From Anditalea andensis (lineage in GTDB: Bacteria > Bacteroidota > Bacteroidia > Cytophagales > Cyclobacteriaceae): 64,000 bases of DNA. A program made the position numbers and the translations under genes. Of this stretch, positions 52,951 through 61,713 are shown piece after piece. Location of the stretch: contig NZ_JMIH01000034.1 of the NCBI RefSeq assembly GCF_000714815.1, forward strand, positions 155,372 to 219,371, written 5' to 3'. The notes below the pieces were generated by a model, which saw only the letters and a program-made list of their open reading frames with translations, was not told the DNA's origin and did not search any database. Position 1 is the first letter of the stretch, and the number at the start of each line of letters is the position of its first letter.

Positions 52951-55900
52951 TTAAAACTTCACGTTGACATTGAAGCCAATACTTCTGGTAGATGGAAAAG
53001 CCATATTCTCAATTCCGGGTTGTAAAGTACCTCCAGACATAGATAATGTTTCTGGGTCAAAATGAGGGTTTTCTGTCCAAAGTGCCAAGTTCCTAGCTAC
53101 AATAGACACTTTCACATCTTCAAATGGCAGTCTGGCAGTCAGGTTTTTTGGAATGTTGTAACCTATAGTTACTTCTCTTAACTTGATGTATGAAGCATCA
53201 TATTTGGCAGCTTCTACATTATTTCGTTCATAATATCTATTGTGCCAGTTTCGTGAGCTAAGTTTTATGGTATTCGGTTCAAATGATCCATCTTCATTCT
53301 GAATGACACCAGGGCTGATGATTCCGTTTCCTTCTATATTCAAATCATAACCATTTTCCCTTCCCAAAAGCGTTTCCTCGAGCTGACCTGAAGTACTGCC
53401 AATTGTCTTCGTACGTGAAACTACGATGCCCCCGTATCGAATATCAAAAAGAAAACCCAGGTTGAAATTTTTTATGGAAAAATTGTTTTGAATACCGAGC
53501 ATCCAGTCCGGGTTATAATTTCCCTGCAAAGATAATTCAGAGTCGGTAAGTGGAGTGCCGGTACTGTTATGTATAATCTGTCCAAAGTAGGGGCTGGTTT
53601 CATCACTTACCCTCCTGAATCCTGCCCCATAGATATTTCCCATCCTTTCACCAATACGTGCCTGGATAAACGCACCGTTAGTAGATGTTAACGTATAGGT
53701 GTCCAAGCCTTCAGTCAGTTCGATTACCTTCCCCCTATTCCTCGTAAAATTGGCGATCAGGTCCCAACGAAAGCCATTGTTCTTTCTGACAGGATTGGCC
53801 ATGGCCACTATTTCTATTCCTCGGTTTTGGATTTTACCTGCATTGATGATTCTGCTGTTATAGCCTGTTGATATATCCAGTGTTATAGGTATGATCTGGT
53901 CTCTGGTTAAATTGTTATAATATGTTACATCCAGCCCAAGCCGTCCCTGAAAAAACCTTACATCCAAACCAAATTCTGAAGATGAAGTCCTTTCAGGTCG
54001 CAATGTAGCGTTAGAAAGCTGAGAAGATTCACTTTTAGCCTGGTCCGAACCCCAAGCAATCTGATTGTTAAAAATATTTGTCAAACTGTATGGGTTCGTA
54101 TCGTTACCCACTTCGGCATATGCTGCTCTGGCTTTGACCAGGTAGAAAATACGTGGCAGCTGTATCATATCTGATACAATAGCACTTAACGTAGCTGAAG
54201 GATAGAAATAAGAGTTGCTGTTCAACGGCAACGTAGATGACCAATCATTCCTTCCTGTGATATCTAAAAATAATGTGTTTTTATACCCTATTTGACCAAA
54301 TCCATATAAAGAGTTGATTTGCTTTTTGCTGATAAACTGATCTGTCTGGAGGGCTACTGCTGTATTGGTAAAATTATAGATGCCTGGAATTAAAAGTTCC
54401 GGTGCTATCAATTGTAAATACCTGTTTTGCTGCGTCATTAAGTTACCACCCAAAGCCAAATTATAAGTCCATGAAGGGCCTGAATTTTCAGCATAGGAGA
54501 GTAAAAAATCAGCGTTTCTTTCATAAAAATAAACATTGTCTTCCCTATAGTTTCCTCTTGGGAATCTTTGAGTAGAAAATGCCCTTTTTCTGTCCCTTAA
54601 TTCATTATAGGTATCCAATCCAGTTCTTATCATCAGGTTTAATTTTTCTGTGATGCTGTAATTGAGAGATAGGTTTCCAAAAATCCGGTCTTTCTGCTGA
54701 CCGTTCGTATTTTCATAGACGGTAAAGTAGGGGTTATCATGATAGTTGTAATTGTAGTTAAATTGTTGGAGATCTTCAGATCCTTGCATCCAATAATCCC
54801 TTAGGTTTCTTGTATTCACCTGTCGGCCATACCAAATCCATAGATACATCAGGCTTTCAGTGCCATAACTGATGTTTGGTCGGTTACCTGATAGGGAATT
54901 TTGATAGTTAACTGTAGCGTTCAATGTTAGCCTCTGAGGTACTATATGAATTCCAGTATTAAGCGCCAATGTATTCCTTTTCAAATCTGTATTTGGAACA
55001 ATACCTTTTTGGTCTAAATTGGTCCATGAAAACCTTACATTAGCCTTTTGGTTTTCTCCCGAAATAGACACGTTGTTGGCCAAAGTTAACCCAGTCCTAA
55101 AAAAATCATTTACATTATCCGGTTGGGACACCCAAGGTGTAGGTATTATCAGGCTGCCTTCAGGAGCATTAAGATCTCCACCTCTATAGCCGGGAACATT
55201 CCGTGGGGAATCAAATTGGGTAACAGACAGTCCGTTATCTAAAAGTGGACCCCAGCTTTCATCTACACCATCCGCATTCCCGGAACCTGATCCGTCTACA
55301 AACCCAAACTGCCCGTTGTTACCTTGGCCGTATTTGTTCTGCCACTGGGGCATGACTAGGGGGTTTTCAAAAGTTGTATTGGAATTTATGGTAACCCCCA
55401 GCCCTTTGGTACCTTTGCCCGATTTTGTTGTAATCAGAATGGCACCATTTGCAGCCCTGGATCCATAAAGCGCGGCAGCCGCAGGACCTTTTAGGACCGT
55501 CATAGAGGCTATGTCATCTGGGTTGATTTCACCAGCTGAATTACCATAATCCACTTCCAATCCGCCAGAACCGGATGAGCCCACTATGTTGTTTGAGATG
55601 GGTATACCATCCACCACAAAAAGGGGCTGATTGGCATTTATATTTAAAGAAGATTCTCCCCTGATGGTTACCCTGGAAGACCCTCCTAGCGTACTTGATC
55701 CATTAGTGATCTGTACCCCAGCCACACGGCCACTAAGGGAATTGAGTACATTCGTTTCACGGGCTTCGGTAAACCTATCTGACTCTACTGTTTGGATAGC
55801 ATACCCCAATGCCTTGGCATCCCGTTCCATACCAAGAGCTGTGACCACTACTTCCCCTATTTCTAGCCCTTCTTGCAGTGTCACGTTTATCAAAGTGGCA

Positions 55901-56175
55901 TTCCCAACCAACCTTGTAACCTTCTCAAAACCTATGTAAGAAAAGGTAAGCGTATCGCTGGGGTTTACCATAAGGTTATAATGACCATCTAAATCAGCAA
56001 CAGTACCCTTAGAAGTTCCTTTAACGAGGACACTTGTCCCCGGAAGCGGCTGACCGGATGTGTCCATAACAGTACCTTCCACCCTTCGTTCTTGGGCAAA
56101 GGAAGCTATTGAAATGCCTAATATAAAAAAAAGCAAACAGATGTATTTATGTGTTTGTAAAGGGAAACTTTTCAT
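52951..56175 (-). CDS. SusC/RagA family TonB-linked outer-membrane protein
   Basis: 1074 residues with a signal peptide (YICLLFFILGISIASFAQ). A carboxypeptidase-like regulatory domain (about 30-105, VEGTVMDTSGQPLPGTSVLVKG) is followed by the plug (about 115-235, with GEVVVTALGMERDAKALGYAIQ, RGESSLNI and PLFVVDGIPISN). The beta barrel runs from about 240 to the end (last strand RSIGFNVNVKF). It uses TonB/ExbBD energy to import substrate bound by the SusD partner. It is the first gene of the susC-susD-phospholipase set, with a promoter box 36 bp upstream. Confidence 0.95.
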   Translation of the reverse strand: MKSFPLQTHKYICLLFFILGISIASFAQERRVEGTVMDTSGQPLPGTSVLVKGTSKGTVADLDGHYNLMVNPSDTLTFSYIGFEKVTRLVGNATLINVTLQEGLEIGEVVVTALGMERDAKALGYAIQTVESDRFTEARETNVLNSLSGRVAGVQITNGSSTLGGSSRVTIRGESSLNINANQPLFVVDGIPISNNIVGSSGSGGLEVDYGNSAGEINPDDIASMTVLKGPAAAALYGSRAANGAILITTKSGKGTKGLGVTINSNTTFENPLVMPQWQNKYGQGNNGQFGFVDGSGSGNADGVDESWGPLLDNGLSVTQFDSPRNVPGYRGGDLNAPEGSLIIPTPWVSQPDNVNDFFRTGLTLANNVSISGENQKANVRFSWTNLDQKGIVPNTDLKRNTLALNTGIHIVPQRLTLNATVNYQNSLSGNRPNISYGTESLMYLWIWYGRQVNTRNLRDYWMQGSEDLQQFNYNYNYHDNPYFTVYENTNGQQKDRIFGNLSLNYSITEKLNLMIRTGLDTYNELRDRKRAFSTQRFPRGNYREDNVYFYERNADFLLSYAENSGPSWTYNLALGGNLMTQQNRYLQLIAPELLIPGIYNFTNTAVALQTDQFISKKQINSLYGFGQIGYKNTLFLDITGRNDWSSTLPLNSNSYFYPSATLSAIVSDMIQLPRIFYLVKARAAYAEVGNDTNPYSLTNIFNNQIAWGSDQAKSESSQLSNATLRPERTSSSEFGLDVRFFQGRLGLDVTYYNNLTRDQIIPITLDISTGYNSRIINAGKIQNRGIEIVAMANPVRKNNGFRWDLIANFTRNRGKVIELTEGLDTYTLTSTNGAFIQARIGERMGNIYGAGFRRVSDETSPYFGQIIHNSTGTPLTDSELSLQGNYNPDWMLGIQNNFSIKNFNLGFLFDIRYGGIVVSRTKTIGSTSGQLEETLLGRENGYDLNIEGNGIISPGVIQNEDGSFEPNTIKLSSRNWHNRYYERNNVEAAKYDASYIKLREVTIGYNIPKNLTARLPFEDVKVSIVARNLALWTENPHFDPETLSMSGGTLQPGIENMAFPSTRSIGFNVNVKF

Positions 56176-56649
56176 GAGTATGGCCTATGTTTGATATGCT
56201 AAAATTTTAACAAAGCTAAACTCAAGTTATTTTTATATGATTATCTAAAAATTAAATTAAGATGAAGTATTTTACTTGTAAACTGCATTTATATTAGTAA
56301 TTAGTATATAAATTGATTATTTGAAAACAGTTTTCGGTTAATATGAAAATTACAAAAAAGGTATTTAATGTAAACAGACAGATTAAAAAGTATACAAATA
56401 ATAAACTTTTAGTAGAATAATAATTATCATTCCAAAATTTAAAATCCCAGCTCAATATCAATGGCTTGTGTAACCTAACCCGTCCATAACTGAGGATCGG
56501 TATAGGCTTATAACCAACAGCAGCATAGAGTTGGGATGCGCATCACTTTACTGATGCATTACTTTGTTCGATGGAATGTTAACAATTCTTTATACTTAAG
56601 TCTGCACCCATCGTACTGTTACCATACCGTTTTAGGGCGGGAAGGATTT
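56176..56649. other. Intergenic region upstream of susC
   Basis: 474 bp between the AraC regulator and susC, both leftward. It contains the candidate susC promoter box. The rest shows no gene. Confidence 0.5.
56211..56218 (-). promoter_or_regulatory. Candidate -7 promoter box for susC
   Basis: Read leftward, TAGCTTTG matches TAnnTTTG and lies 36 bp before the susC start codon. No exact -33 TTTG element is visible at the usual distance. Confidence 0.45.
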
Positions 56650-57564
56650 TTAGAGAAATGACTGTCTGAATTCAAAAGGAGTCTGATTGTTCTTTTTCTT
56701 GAACAATTTGCTGAATGATTGGGGGTGTTCGAATCCCAGTTCATAAGCTATCTCACTGATTGACTTATCGGTCGTGCTCAGGCATTCCTTGGCGTAATCC
56801 ATCATTTTGCTCTGTATGTGCTGCTTGGTATTTTGGCCTGTATGGATCCGGAGTAGACTGCCCAAATAATTAGGGGAAATGTTCAGTTTTCCAGCAATGG
56901 CAGTAACGGTGGGTATCCCATTTTCCAATAAATTACCACATTCAAAATGGTCAGAAATCACTTGTTCAAAACGTGTCAATATTTCATGGTTAGATTTCTT
57001 CCGGGTAATGAACTGTCTTTCATAGAAACGTTCCGCATAGATCAGAAGCAGTTCGATTTGCGCTAAGATGACCTCCTGACTGAATTTATCGATATTGGAC
57101 TGGTATTCCTGTTCTATTTTTAGAAGGATATCTACCATCACCTTTTCTTCCCTACCGGATAAAAAAAGTGCCTCGTTTACCGCATATTTGAAAAAATCGT
57201 ATGTTTTTATCTTTTTGGCCAGAGGGTGGTTCCACAAAAAATCTGGATGGACCAGTAATAGCCATCCTGTAGGCGCCACTTCTATTTCTGGGTTGATTTC
57301 AATCTTCAAGAATTGAAGCGGCGAAACAAAGGTAAGCACTCCCGAATCAAAATCGTATGACTGCTGCCCATAATTGAATTTGGCGTTGACATTCCGCTTT
57401 AACCCTATTGAATAAAAACGCTGTACCCATTTAATGACCCTATCATCTCCAGGATACACCACCTTGCTGTAATCGATTAGACTTATCAGAGGATGTTCAG
57501 GCTGTGGGAGATTACAAAAAGAGTGAAATTCGGACAAGGAATTAAAGCGGAATGTCTTTTCCAT
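56650..57564 (-). CDS. AraC family transcriptional regulator
   Basis: 304 residues. The N-terminal part (about 1-190) is a sensor domain without a recognised ligand motif. The C-terminal HTH_18 domain (about 210-304) is clear: TVTAIAGKLNISPNYLGSLLRIHTGQNTKQHIQ and ISEIAYELGFEHPQSFSKLFKKKNNQTPFEFRQ. It lies 18 bp after the Atu4866-domain gene and continues a same-strand run of two SDR genes. A role in controlling that SDR cluster is more likely than control of susC, though both are possible. Confidence 0.9.
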   Translation of the reverse strand: MEKTFRFNSLSEFHSFCNLPQPEHPLISLIDYSKVVYPGDDRVIKWVQRFYSIGLKRNVNAKFNYGQQSYDFDSGVLTFVSPLQFLKIEINPEIEVAPTGWLLLVHPDFLWNHPLAKKIKTYDFFKYAVNEALFLSGREEKVMVDILLKIEQEYQSNIDKFSQEVILAQIELLLIYAERFYERQFITRKKSNHEILTRFEQVISDHFECGNLLENGIPTVTAIAGKLNISPNYLGSLLRIHTGQNTKQHIQSKMMDYAKECLSTTDKSISEIAYELGFEHPQSFSKLFKKKNNQTPFEFRQSFL

Positions 57565-57582
57565 AACTACTAATCTATTTGA

Positions 57583-58305
57583 TTATTTTTCTTTGTACAA
57601 AACCATGCCTGCATGATAAAGGATGCCGTCCCTGAACTCACCATCGGCTGTAAATCCGGTGTCATCTTTATAATCGATATGGTTTCCGGAAACTTTATAT
57701 GCTCCTTGATAGGCACTCTTACGGCTGCCACGTGCTTCATCGTAGCGATTGCCGGGCAGCAGTTCATGGCGTATATAACCATCTTCGGTTACCCACATGC
57801 CAATATATTCCTTCGTTGATTCTATTGTCGGTTCCATATATTTTAATTTCGTTCTTATTGGTTTATCCCAGGCCAGTTGGTCCGGAGCATCCGGTCCCTG
57901 TAAATTTATCCCTTTTCTGAATCCCAAATTCCATGCAAATTCATTTTGGCAGACTTGTATGGCTTTATCGTAACCTGTATCCTGACAATGATGCCAAACA
58001 GAATTAGCTAAAATATGGAAGCCATTAATTTCAGGCCAATATTTGATGGCAGACCGAGCCTGGGCCAGTATCGGAGTTGCTTCATTATACCTTAATTTAT
58101 ATTTAAAGGCACCAAAACTATCACTTTCTATCATCCTATAAGTGGCATGTTCATACAACATGTCAAACAGGCTCCCCCTTTCAGGTTGCCATGTACCATA
58201 TACTTTGGCAACGGTATCATTATTCCTTTCCTTATTCAACAGCAATCGATCTGAAGCTAGATGAAAAAGAATGAGCGTTTCCAATGAAATGATTAAGTAA
58301 AACAT
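57583..58305 (-). CDS. Atu4866-domain protein with an unassigned N-terminal part
   Basis: 240 residues. The C-terminal third (about 165-240, starting IGMWVTEDGYIRHELLPGNRYDEARG and ending GILYHAGMVLYKE) is a very good match to the small Atu4866 family, whose members are stand-alone proteins of about 80 residues with unknown function. The N-terminal 160 residues start with a hydrophobic stretch (LIISLETLILFHLA) and have helix-rich sequence with a possible TPR-like segment (TGYDKAIQVCQNEF). They match no family I know. The protein could be a genuine fusion or a merger of two reading frames by deletion. It follows the interrupted SDR gene by 55 bp. Confidence 0.72.
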   Translation of the reverse strand: MFYLIISLETLILFHLASDRLLLNKERNNDTVAKVYGTWQPERGSLFDMLYEHATYRMIESDSFGAFKYKLRYNEATPILAQARSAIKYWPEINGFHILANSVWHHCQDTGYDKAIQVCQNEFAWNLGFRKGINLQGPDAPDQLAWDKPIRTKLKYMEPTIESTKEYIGMWVTEDGYIRHELLPGNRYDEARGSRKSAYQGAYKVSGNHIDYKDDTGFTADGEFRDGILYHAGMVLYKEK

Positions 58306-58360
58306 GTTTATTTTTTTAAAGTATAAATACAGATATCCGAGGCTTTAGAGCCCCGGAGAA

Positions 58361-59260
58361 TTAGCTGTTGACCTTAAGGAGATGGCTATAGCCCATTATT
58401 TTAAAAGCCCTCTCCGTTAAAGCTTCCCTTACCCCATTTCCTGGCTCGGCCAACCAGTCTGAGTAATCCACTGTATCCCTAAATGGTCTGTGTCCTGCCG
58501 GCAGAGCCAATATTTCAGCTATTCTATCCGCTACCCCCTGTATAGGGGCAACTCCAAACCTAAACAGGTTACGCAATCCCGGCCCATAGTTGTCCTAATC
58601 TTTTTGCAAGCCGCCATAATCTTTCAGAACGTCTTTATCTTTTGGAAACTCTGCAGTTTCAAAATGAGAAGTGCCATTCAAAAAGACGCCTGGCATCAAA
58701 ATAGTGGTTTCAACTCCAAATTGACTTATTTCATAAGCCGTATTTTCTGCCAGGGCATCCAAACCGGCTTTTCCGATTACATATGGGGCCATAAAAGGTG
58801 CCGTTACATTGGTAATGCCACTGCCCACATATAAAATCAAGCCCCTTTTCCGAGCTCTCATATAAGGCAAAACAGCCCTGTTCAACCTATGGGCCCCTAT
58901 TACATTGGTGTTTACCGCACTCGCAATTTGCTCAGGGGTAAAAGCTTCAGCATAACCTATGAACAAGTGGGCGGCATTGTGTATCACCACATCAATCGCT
59001 CCTTCATGATGCATGATGGTATCAGCAGCTTTCTGACAGGAGTCTTCCAAGTGTATGTCCAGGTCTACGATATCCACCTTGCTGTCTCTGCTTTCCACAT
59101 CATCCCTAAGGGCAGCTGATTTTTGAATGTTACGTCCGTCAGGATCTCTGATTCCTGCATATACTTTATGCCCTTGTAATGCCAATGTCCGGGCGGTATG
59201 TAGTCCCATTCCCGATCCGGCCCCTGTGATCAGCACGGCCAATTTTTTCTTATCGTTCAT
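58361..59260 (-). pseudogene. SDR family oxidoreductase interrupted by an in-frame TAG
   Basis: A single frame from ATG 59260 to TAA near 58361 spans exactly 300 codons including the stop and is broken only by TAG at 58595-58597 (codon 222). Before the stop are the SDR motifs TGAGSGMG (glycine-rich), HNAA and the Y-x-x-x-K region YVIGKAG. After the stop the same frame continues DNYGPGLRNLFRFGVAPIQGV, a plausible SDR C-terminus with substrate-loop residues. There is no frameshift, because 666 and 216 bp flank six linking codons. This is therefore a nonsense mutation, a sequencing error or readthrough. It starts 11 bp after the second SDR gene, so both belong to one operon. Confidence 0.75.
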
Positions 59261-59271
59261 AGTCTTAATAT

Positions 59272-60120
59272 TTAGTGATTGGAAATATCTGTAGATGTAG
59301 CAAGCGGTTCGTTTTGCTCCAGTGTTTTCTGGATAAGATCCAGCTTTTGTTTGGCATATAGGTATGCATCCTTTCCCATAAAGAAGTGGACCGGCGGCAT
59401 TTCTTCTTTACTTAATGTTATCAGCACATCTGCTGCTTTTTCCGGGTCATTGGGCTGGTTCCCGTTGATACTGTTCAAGTGGTCCTGTTCCATCTGTCTA
59501 GCTGCCTTATATTCTGCTATCGGGTTTAAGGCAGTCTGTGCAGATCCTTTTGACAAAAACCCAGTTCTGAAATAGCCCGGATATACCAGTGTAGTATGTA
59601 CGTTAAAAGGTTTCATTTCCTCAGCAAGTGCTTCGGTCAATCCGGCCACGGCAAATTTGGTAGCACAGTAAATGCCAAAGCCCGGAAAACTTCCCACATA
59701 TCCCCCTATCGAAGAAATGTTAAAAATATGCCCCGCCTGTTGCTTACGGAAATGAGGTGCTACATGGCGGATGACATTCAGGGAACCAAACACGTTGACA
59801 TCAAAGCTGTCCTTAACCTCCATACTGCTAAGCTCTTCCAGTGTGCCCATCAAGGCATAGCCGGCGTTGTTTACCAATACATCCAACTTTCCGAAATGGT
59901 TAATGCATTCGGTTACCGCGGCTTTTACATTTTCATTGTCGGTCAGGTCCATCTTAAGGGGAAGAAAGGCATCCGAGGCATCCCCTATTTCTTCTATCAA
60001 TACTTCAATGTGGCGGGATGTAGCTGCCACCCTAAAATTTTGGGACAATAGCTTTTTGACCAGTGTAAGCCCCAGCCCCTTTGAGGCGCCGGTTACAAAC
60101 CATACTTTTTGAGTTTCCAT
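59272..60120 (-). CDS. SDR family oxidoreductase
   Basis: 282 residues from the ATG at 60120 (METQKVWFVTGASKGLGLTLVKKLL). A longer frame to 60306 has no family resemblance upstream. TGASKGLG (11-18 region), NNAG (LDVLVNNAGYAL) and YCATKFA (Tyr-x-x-x-Lys) are visible. The type resembles the 'oxidoreductase with retinol-dehydrogenase-like' SDRs common in Bacteroidota. The substrate is unknown. It begins a leftward run: SDR, interrupted SDR, Atu4866 protein, AraC regulator. Confidence 0.9.
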   Translation of the reverse strand: METQKVWFVTGASKGLGLTLVKKLLSQNFRVAATSRHIEVLIEEIGDASDAFLPLKMDLTDNENVKAAVTECINHFGKLDVLVNNAGYALMGTLEELSSMEVKDSFDVNVFGSLNVIRHVAPHFRKQQAGHIFNISSIGGYVGSFPGFGIYCATKFAVAGLTEALAEEMKPFNVHTTLVYPGYFRTGFLSKGSAQTALNPIAEYKAARQMEQDHLNSINGNQPNDPEKAADVLITLSKEEMPPVHFFMGKDAYLYAKQKLDLIQKTLEQNEPLATSTDISNH

Positions 60121-60491
60121 CTTTCTTTGATATTTATGATTGAATGATGATACAAAGATGAAGAAATTGAAATCCTGCCACTTAGCCAAATCATTGAATA
60201 TCGTAGCCATTTCGTGAACCTTTATATTTGATGCTTTTTTTTCAGTACCAGTCCATAAAAAACAGCTTAAGTCAAGGTCACAGCACCATCGAAAAGGACA
60301 TGCCAAGCCAGATCACCTACTCTGCCAAGGAACTAAAGGTCCATTTGACATCAGGCTAATTATTTTTTATAAATTGTGATATTTTGATACCTGGTGCGAA
60401 TAATTAAGAAAACAGATATTTATGCACCTCAAATATTTAATCCAATGAAAAACAGCCAAATCAATGATATACCGATCGACTACCTTAGAAG
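60121..60491. other. Intergenic region, no intact gene
   Basis: 370 bp between a leftward SDR gene and a rightward sigma factor gene. A rightward open frame of about 38 codons (roughly 60243-60358, ending at TAA) reads like the end of a coding sequence but lacks a start and a recognised family, so it may be a relic. Confidence 0.4.
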
Positions 60492-61025
60492 ATGTACAGA
60501 CTAAGTAAAAATATGGATATAAATGAGAAAACTGACTTGTTTTTATCAGTGGTTCAATCCAATAAAGGTATAATATATAAGGTAGCAAATTCTTATTGCA
60601 AGGACGTTGAAGACCGAAAAGACCTCGTTCAGGAGATCATTATCCAATTATGGAAAGCCTTTGATGATTATAACGACAATTTCAAACATTCTACATGGAT
60701 GTATCGGATTTCACTGAACGTAGCCATATCATTTTACCGCAAAGAAAGTAGCAGAAAGAAAATATCAAATCCCTTTACAGATGGAATCTTCAATTTTCCG
60801 GACAATGACGGTATTGAAGACAAAGAAACGGACTTGGGTATTTTACAACAGATGATTTTTCAGCTAAAAGATTTCGACAAAGCACTGATGCTACTTTATT
60901 TGGAAGAAAAGCCTCACAAAGAAATTTCCCAAATCATCGGTATATCCGAAAGCAATGTAGCTACCAAAATAAACCGCATTAAAAACAGCTTAAAACAACA
61001 ATACTCTCAACTTAAAACTCAATAA
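60492..61025 (+). CDS. ECF-type RNA polymerase sigma factor
   Basis: 177 residues (170 from the ATG at 60513). Region 2 (about 15-85) has IYKVANSYCKDVEDRKDLVQEIIIQLWKAFDDYN, the usual sigma-70 region 2 core with the -10 recognition helix. Region 4 (about 120-172) reads EEKPHKEISQIIGISESNVATKINRIKNSLKQQY, a helix-turn-helix. It is a sigma-70 family ECF factor. The next gene starts 1 bp after its stop and encodes a membrane protein, the arrangement of sigma/anti-sigma pairs in Bacteroidota. Confidence 0.93.
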   Translation: MYRLSKNMDINEKTDLFLSVVQSNKGIIYKVANSYCKDVEDRKDLVQEIIIQLWKAFDDYNDNFKHSTWMYRISLNVAISFYRKESSRKKISNPFTDGIFNFPDNDGIEDKETDLGILQQMIFQLKDFDKALMLLYLEEKPHKEISQIIGISESNVATKINRIKNSLKQQYSQLKTQ

Positions 61026-61026
61026 A

Positions 61027-61713
61027 ATGAATAATACAGAATTGATTAACATTTGGAAACTACAAAACACCAAAATCGACAAAACTTTAGCCATCAATGA
61101 GCTGCTATTAAAAGAAGTCATCAATGAAAAAGCCAGGTCTTCATTAAAGTCATTGATTAAATTGAAAACTGCCGGAATTATGGCTTTTGTTCTATATCTG
61201 CTTCTTTTAAGTTACGCCTTAGTGTATGCTCTGTCCGACTATTCTTCTGCCTGGAATTATTTCATTTTTTCTATTTCAGCAATTACCCTGGTTAACATTA
61301 AAGGCTTTGCAGACTACATTAAACATCTCGTTTGGGCCAACTCCATCAATTATAATGGCAGTATAATGGAAATTCAGCAACAACTGTCAAGGCTTCAGTT
61401 ATCCATCATAGACCACGCAAGGATAATGTGTCTACAATTTCCGTTTTTTACAACATTTTATTTAAGTAATAACTGGTTTCCCGGAGAAGTTGGACCTGGA
61501 TACATCATATTCCAGGCTTTATGTACAGGCTTATTTGTCTATTTCAGTTATTGGTTATATAAAAACCATAAACACGAAAACTTGGACAAAAAATGGTTTA
61601 GGAATATGATAGCGGGTTCGGGCGGAAAATCGGTTATGAAAGCCATGGATTATTATAAGGAACTGGAAGCGTTTAAAAGGGAGGAACATCATCCTACTGC
61701 ATTTCGCAGCTAA
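61027..61713 (+). CDS. Membrane protein co-transcribed with the ECF sigma factor
   Basis: 228 residues. A soluble N-terminus of about 50 residues (IWKLQNTKIDKTLAINELLLKEVI) is followed by four hydrophobic helices (AGIMAFVLYLLLLSYALVYAL, WNYFIFSISAITLVNI, IDHARIMCLQFPFFTTFYLS, YIIFQALCTGLFVYFSYWLY) and a charged C-terminus. It matches the conserved membrane proteins found beside ECF factors in Bacteroidota. A role in holding or releasing the sigma factor is inferred from the 1-bp linkage, since no typical anti-sigma motif is seen. Confidence 0.8.
   Translation: MNNTELINIWKLQNTKIDKTLAINELLLKEVINEKARSSLKSLIKLKTAGIMAFVLYLLLLSYALVYALSDYSSAWNYFIFSISAITLVNIKGFADYIKHLVWANSINYNGSIMEIQQQLSRLQLSIIDHARIMCLQFPFFTTFYLSNNWFPGEVGPGYIIFQALCTGLFVYFSYWLYKNHKHENLDKKWFRNMIAGSGGKSVMKAMDYYKELEAFKREEHHPTAFRS

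Noticed and set aside
60120..60306. N-terminal extension of the SDR gene
   Set aside because: The extra 62 residues are Cys/Phe-rich and not SDR-like; the ATG at 60120 gives the normal family N-terminus.
60243..60358. Rightward open frame of about 38 codons before the sigma factor
   Set aside because: It looks like the end of a coding sequence, but there is no start codon or recognised family, so it is only noted as a possible relic.
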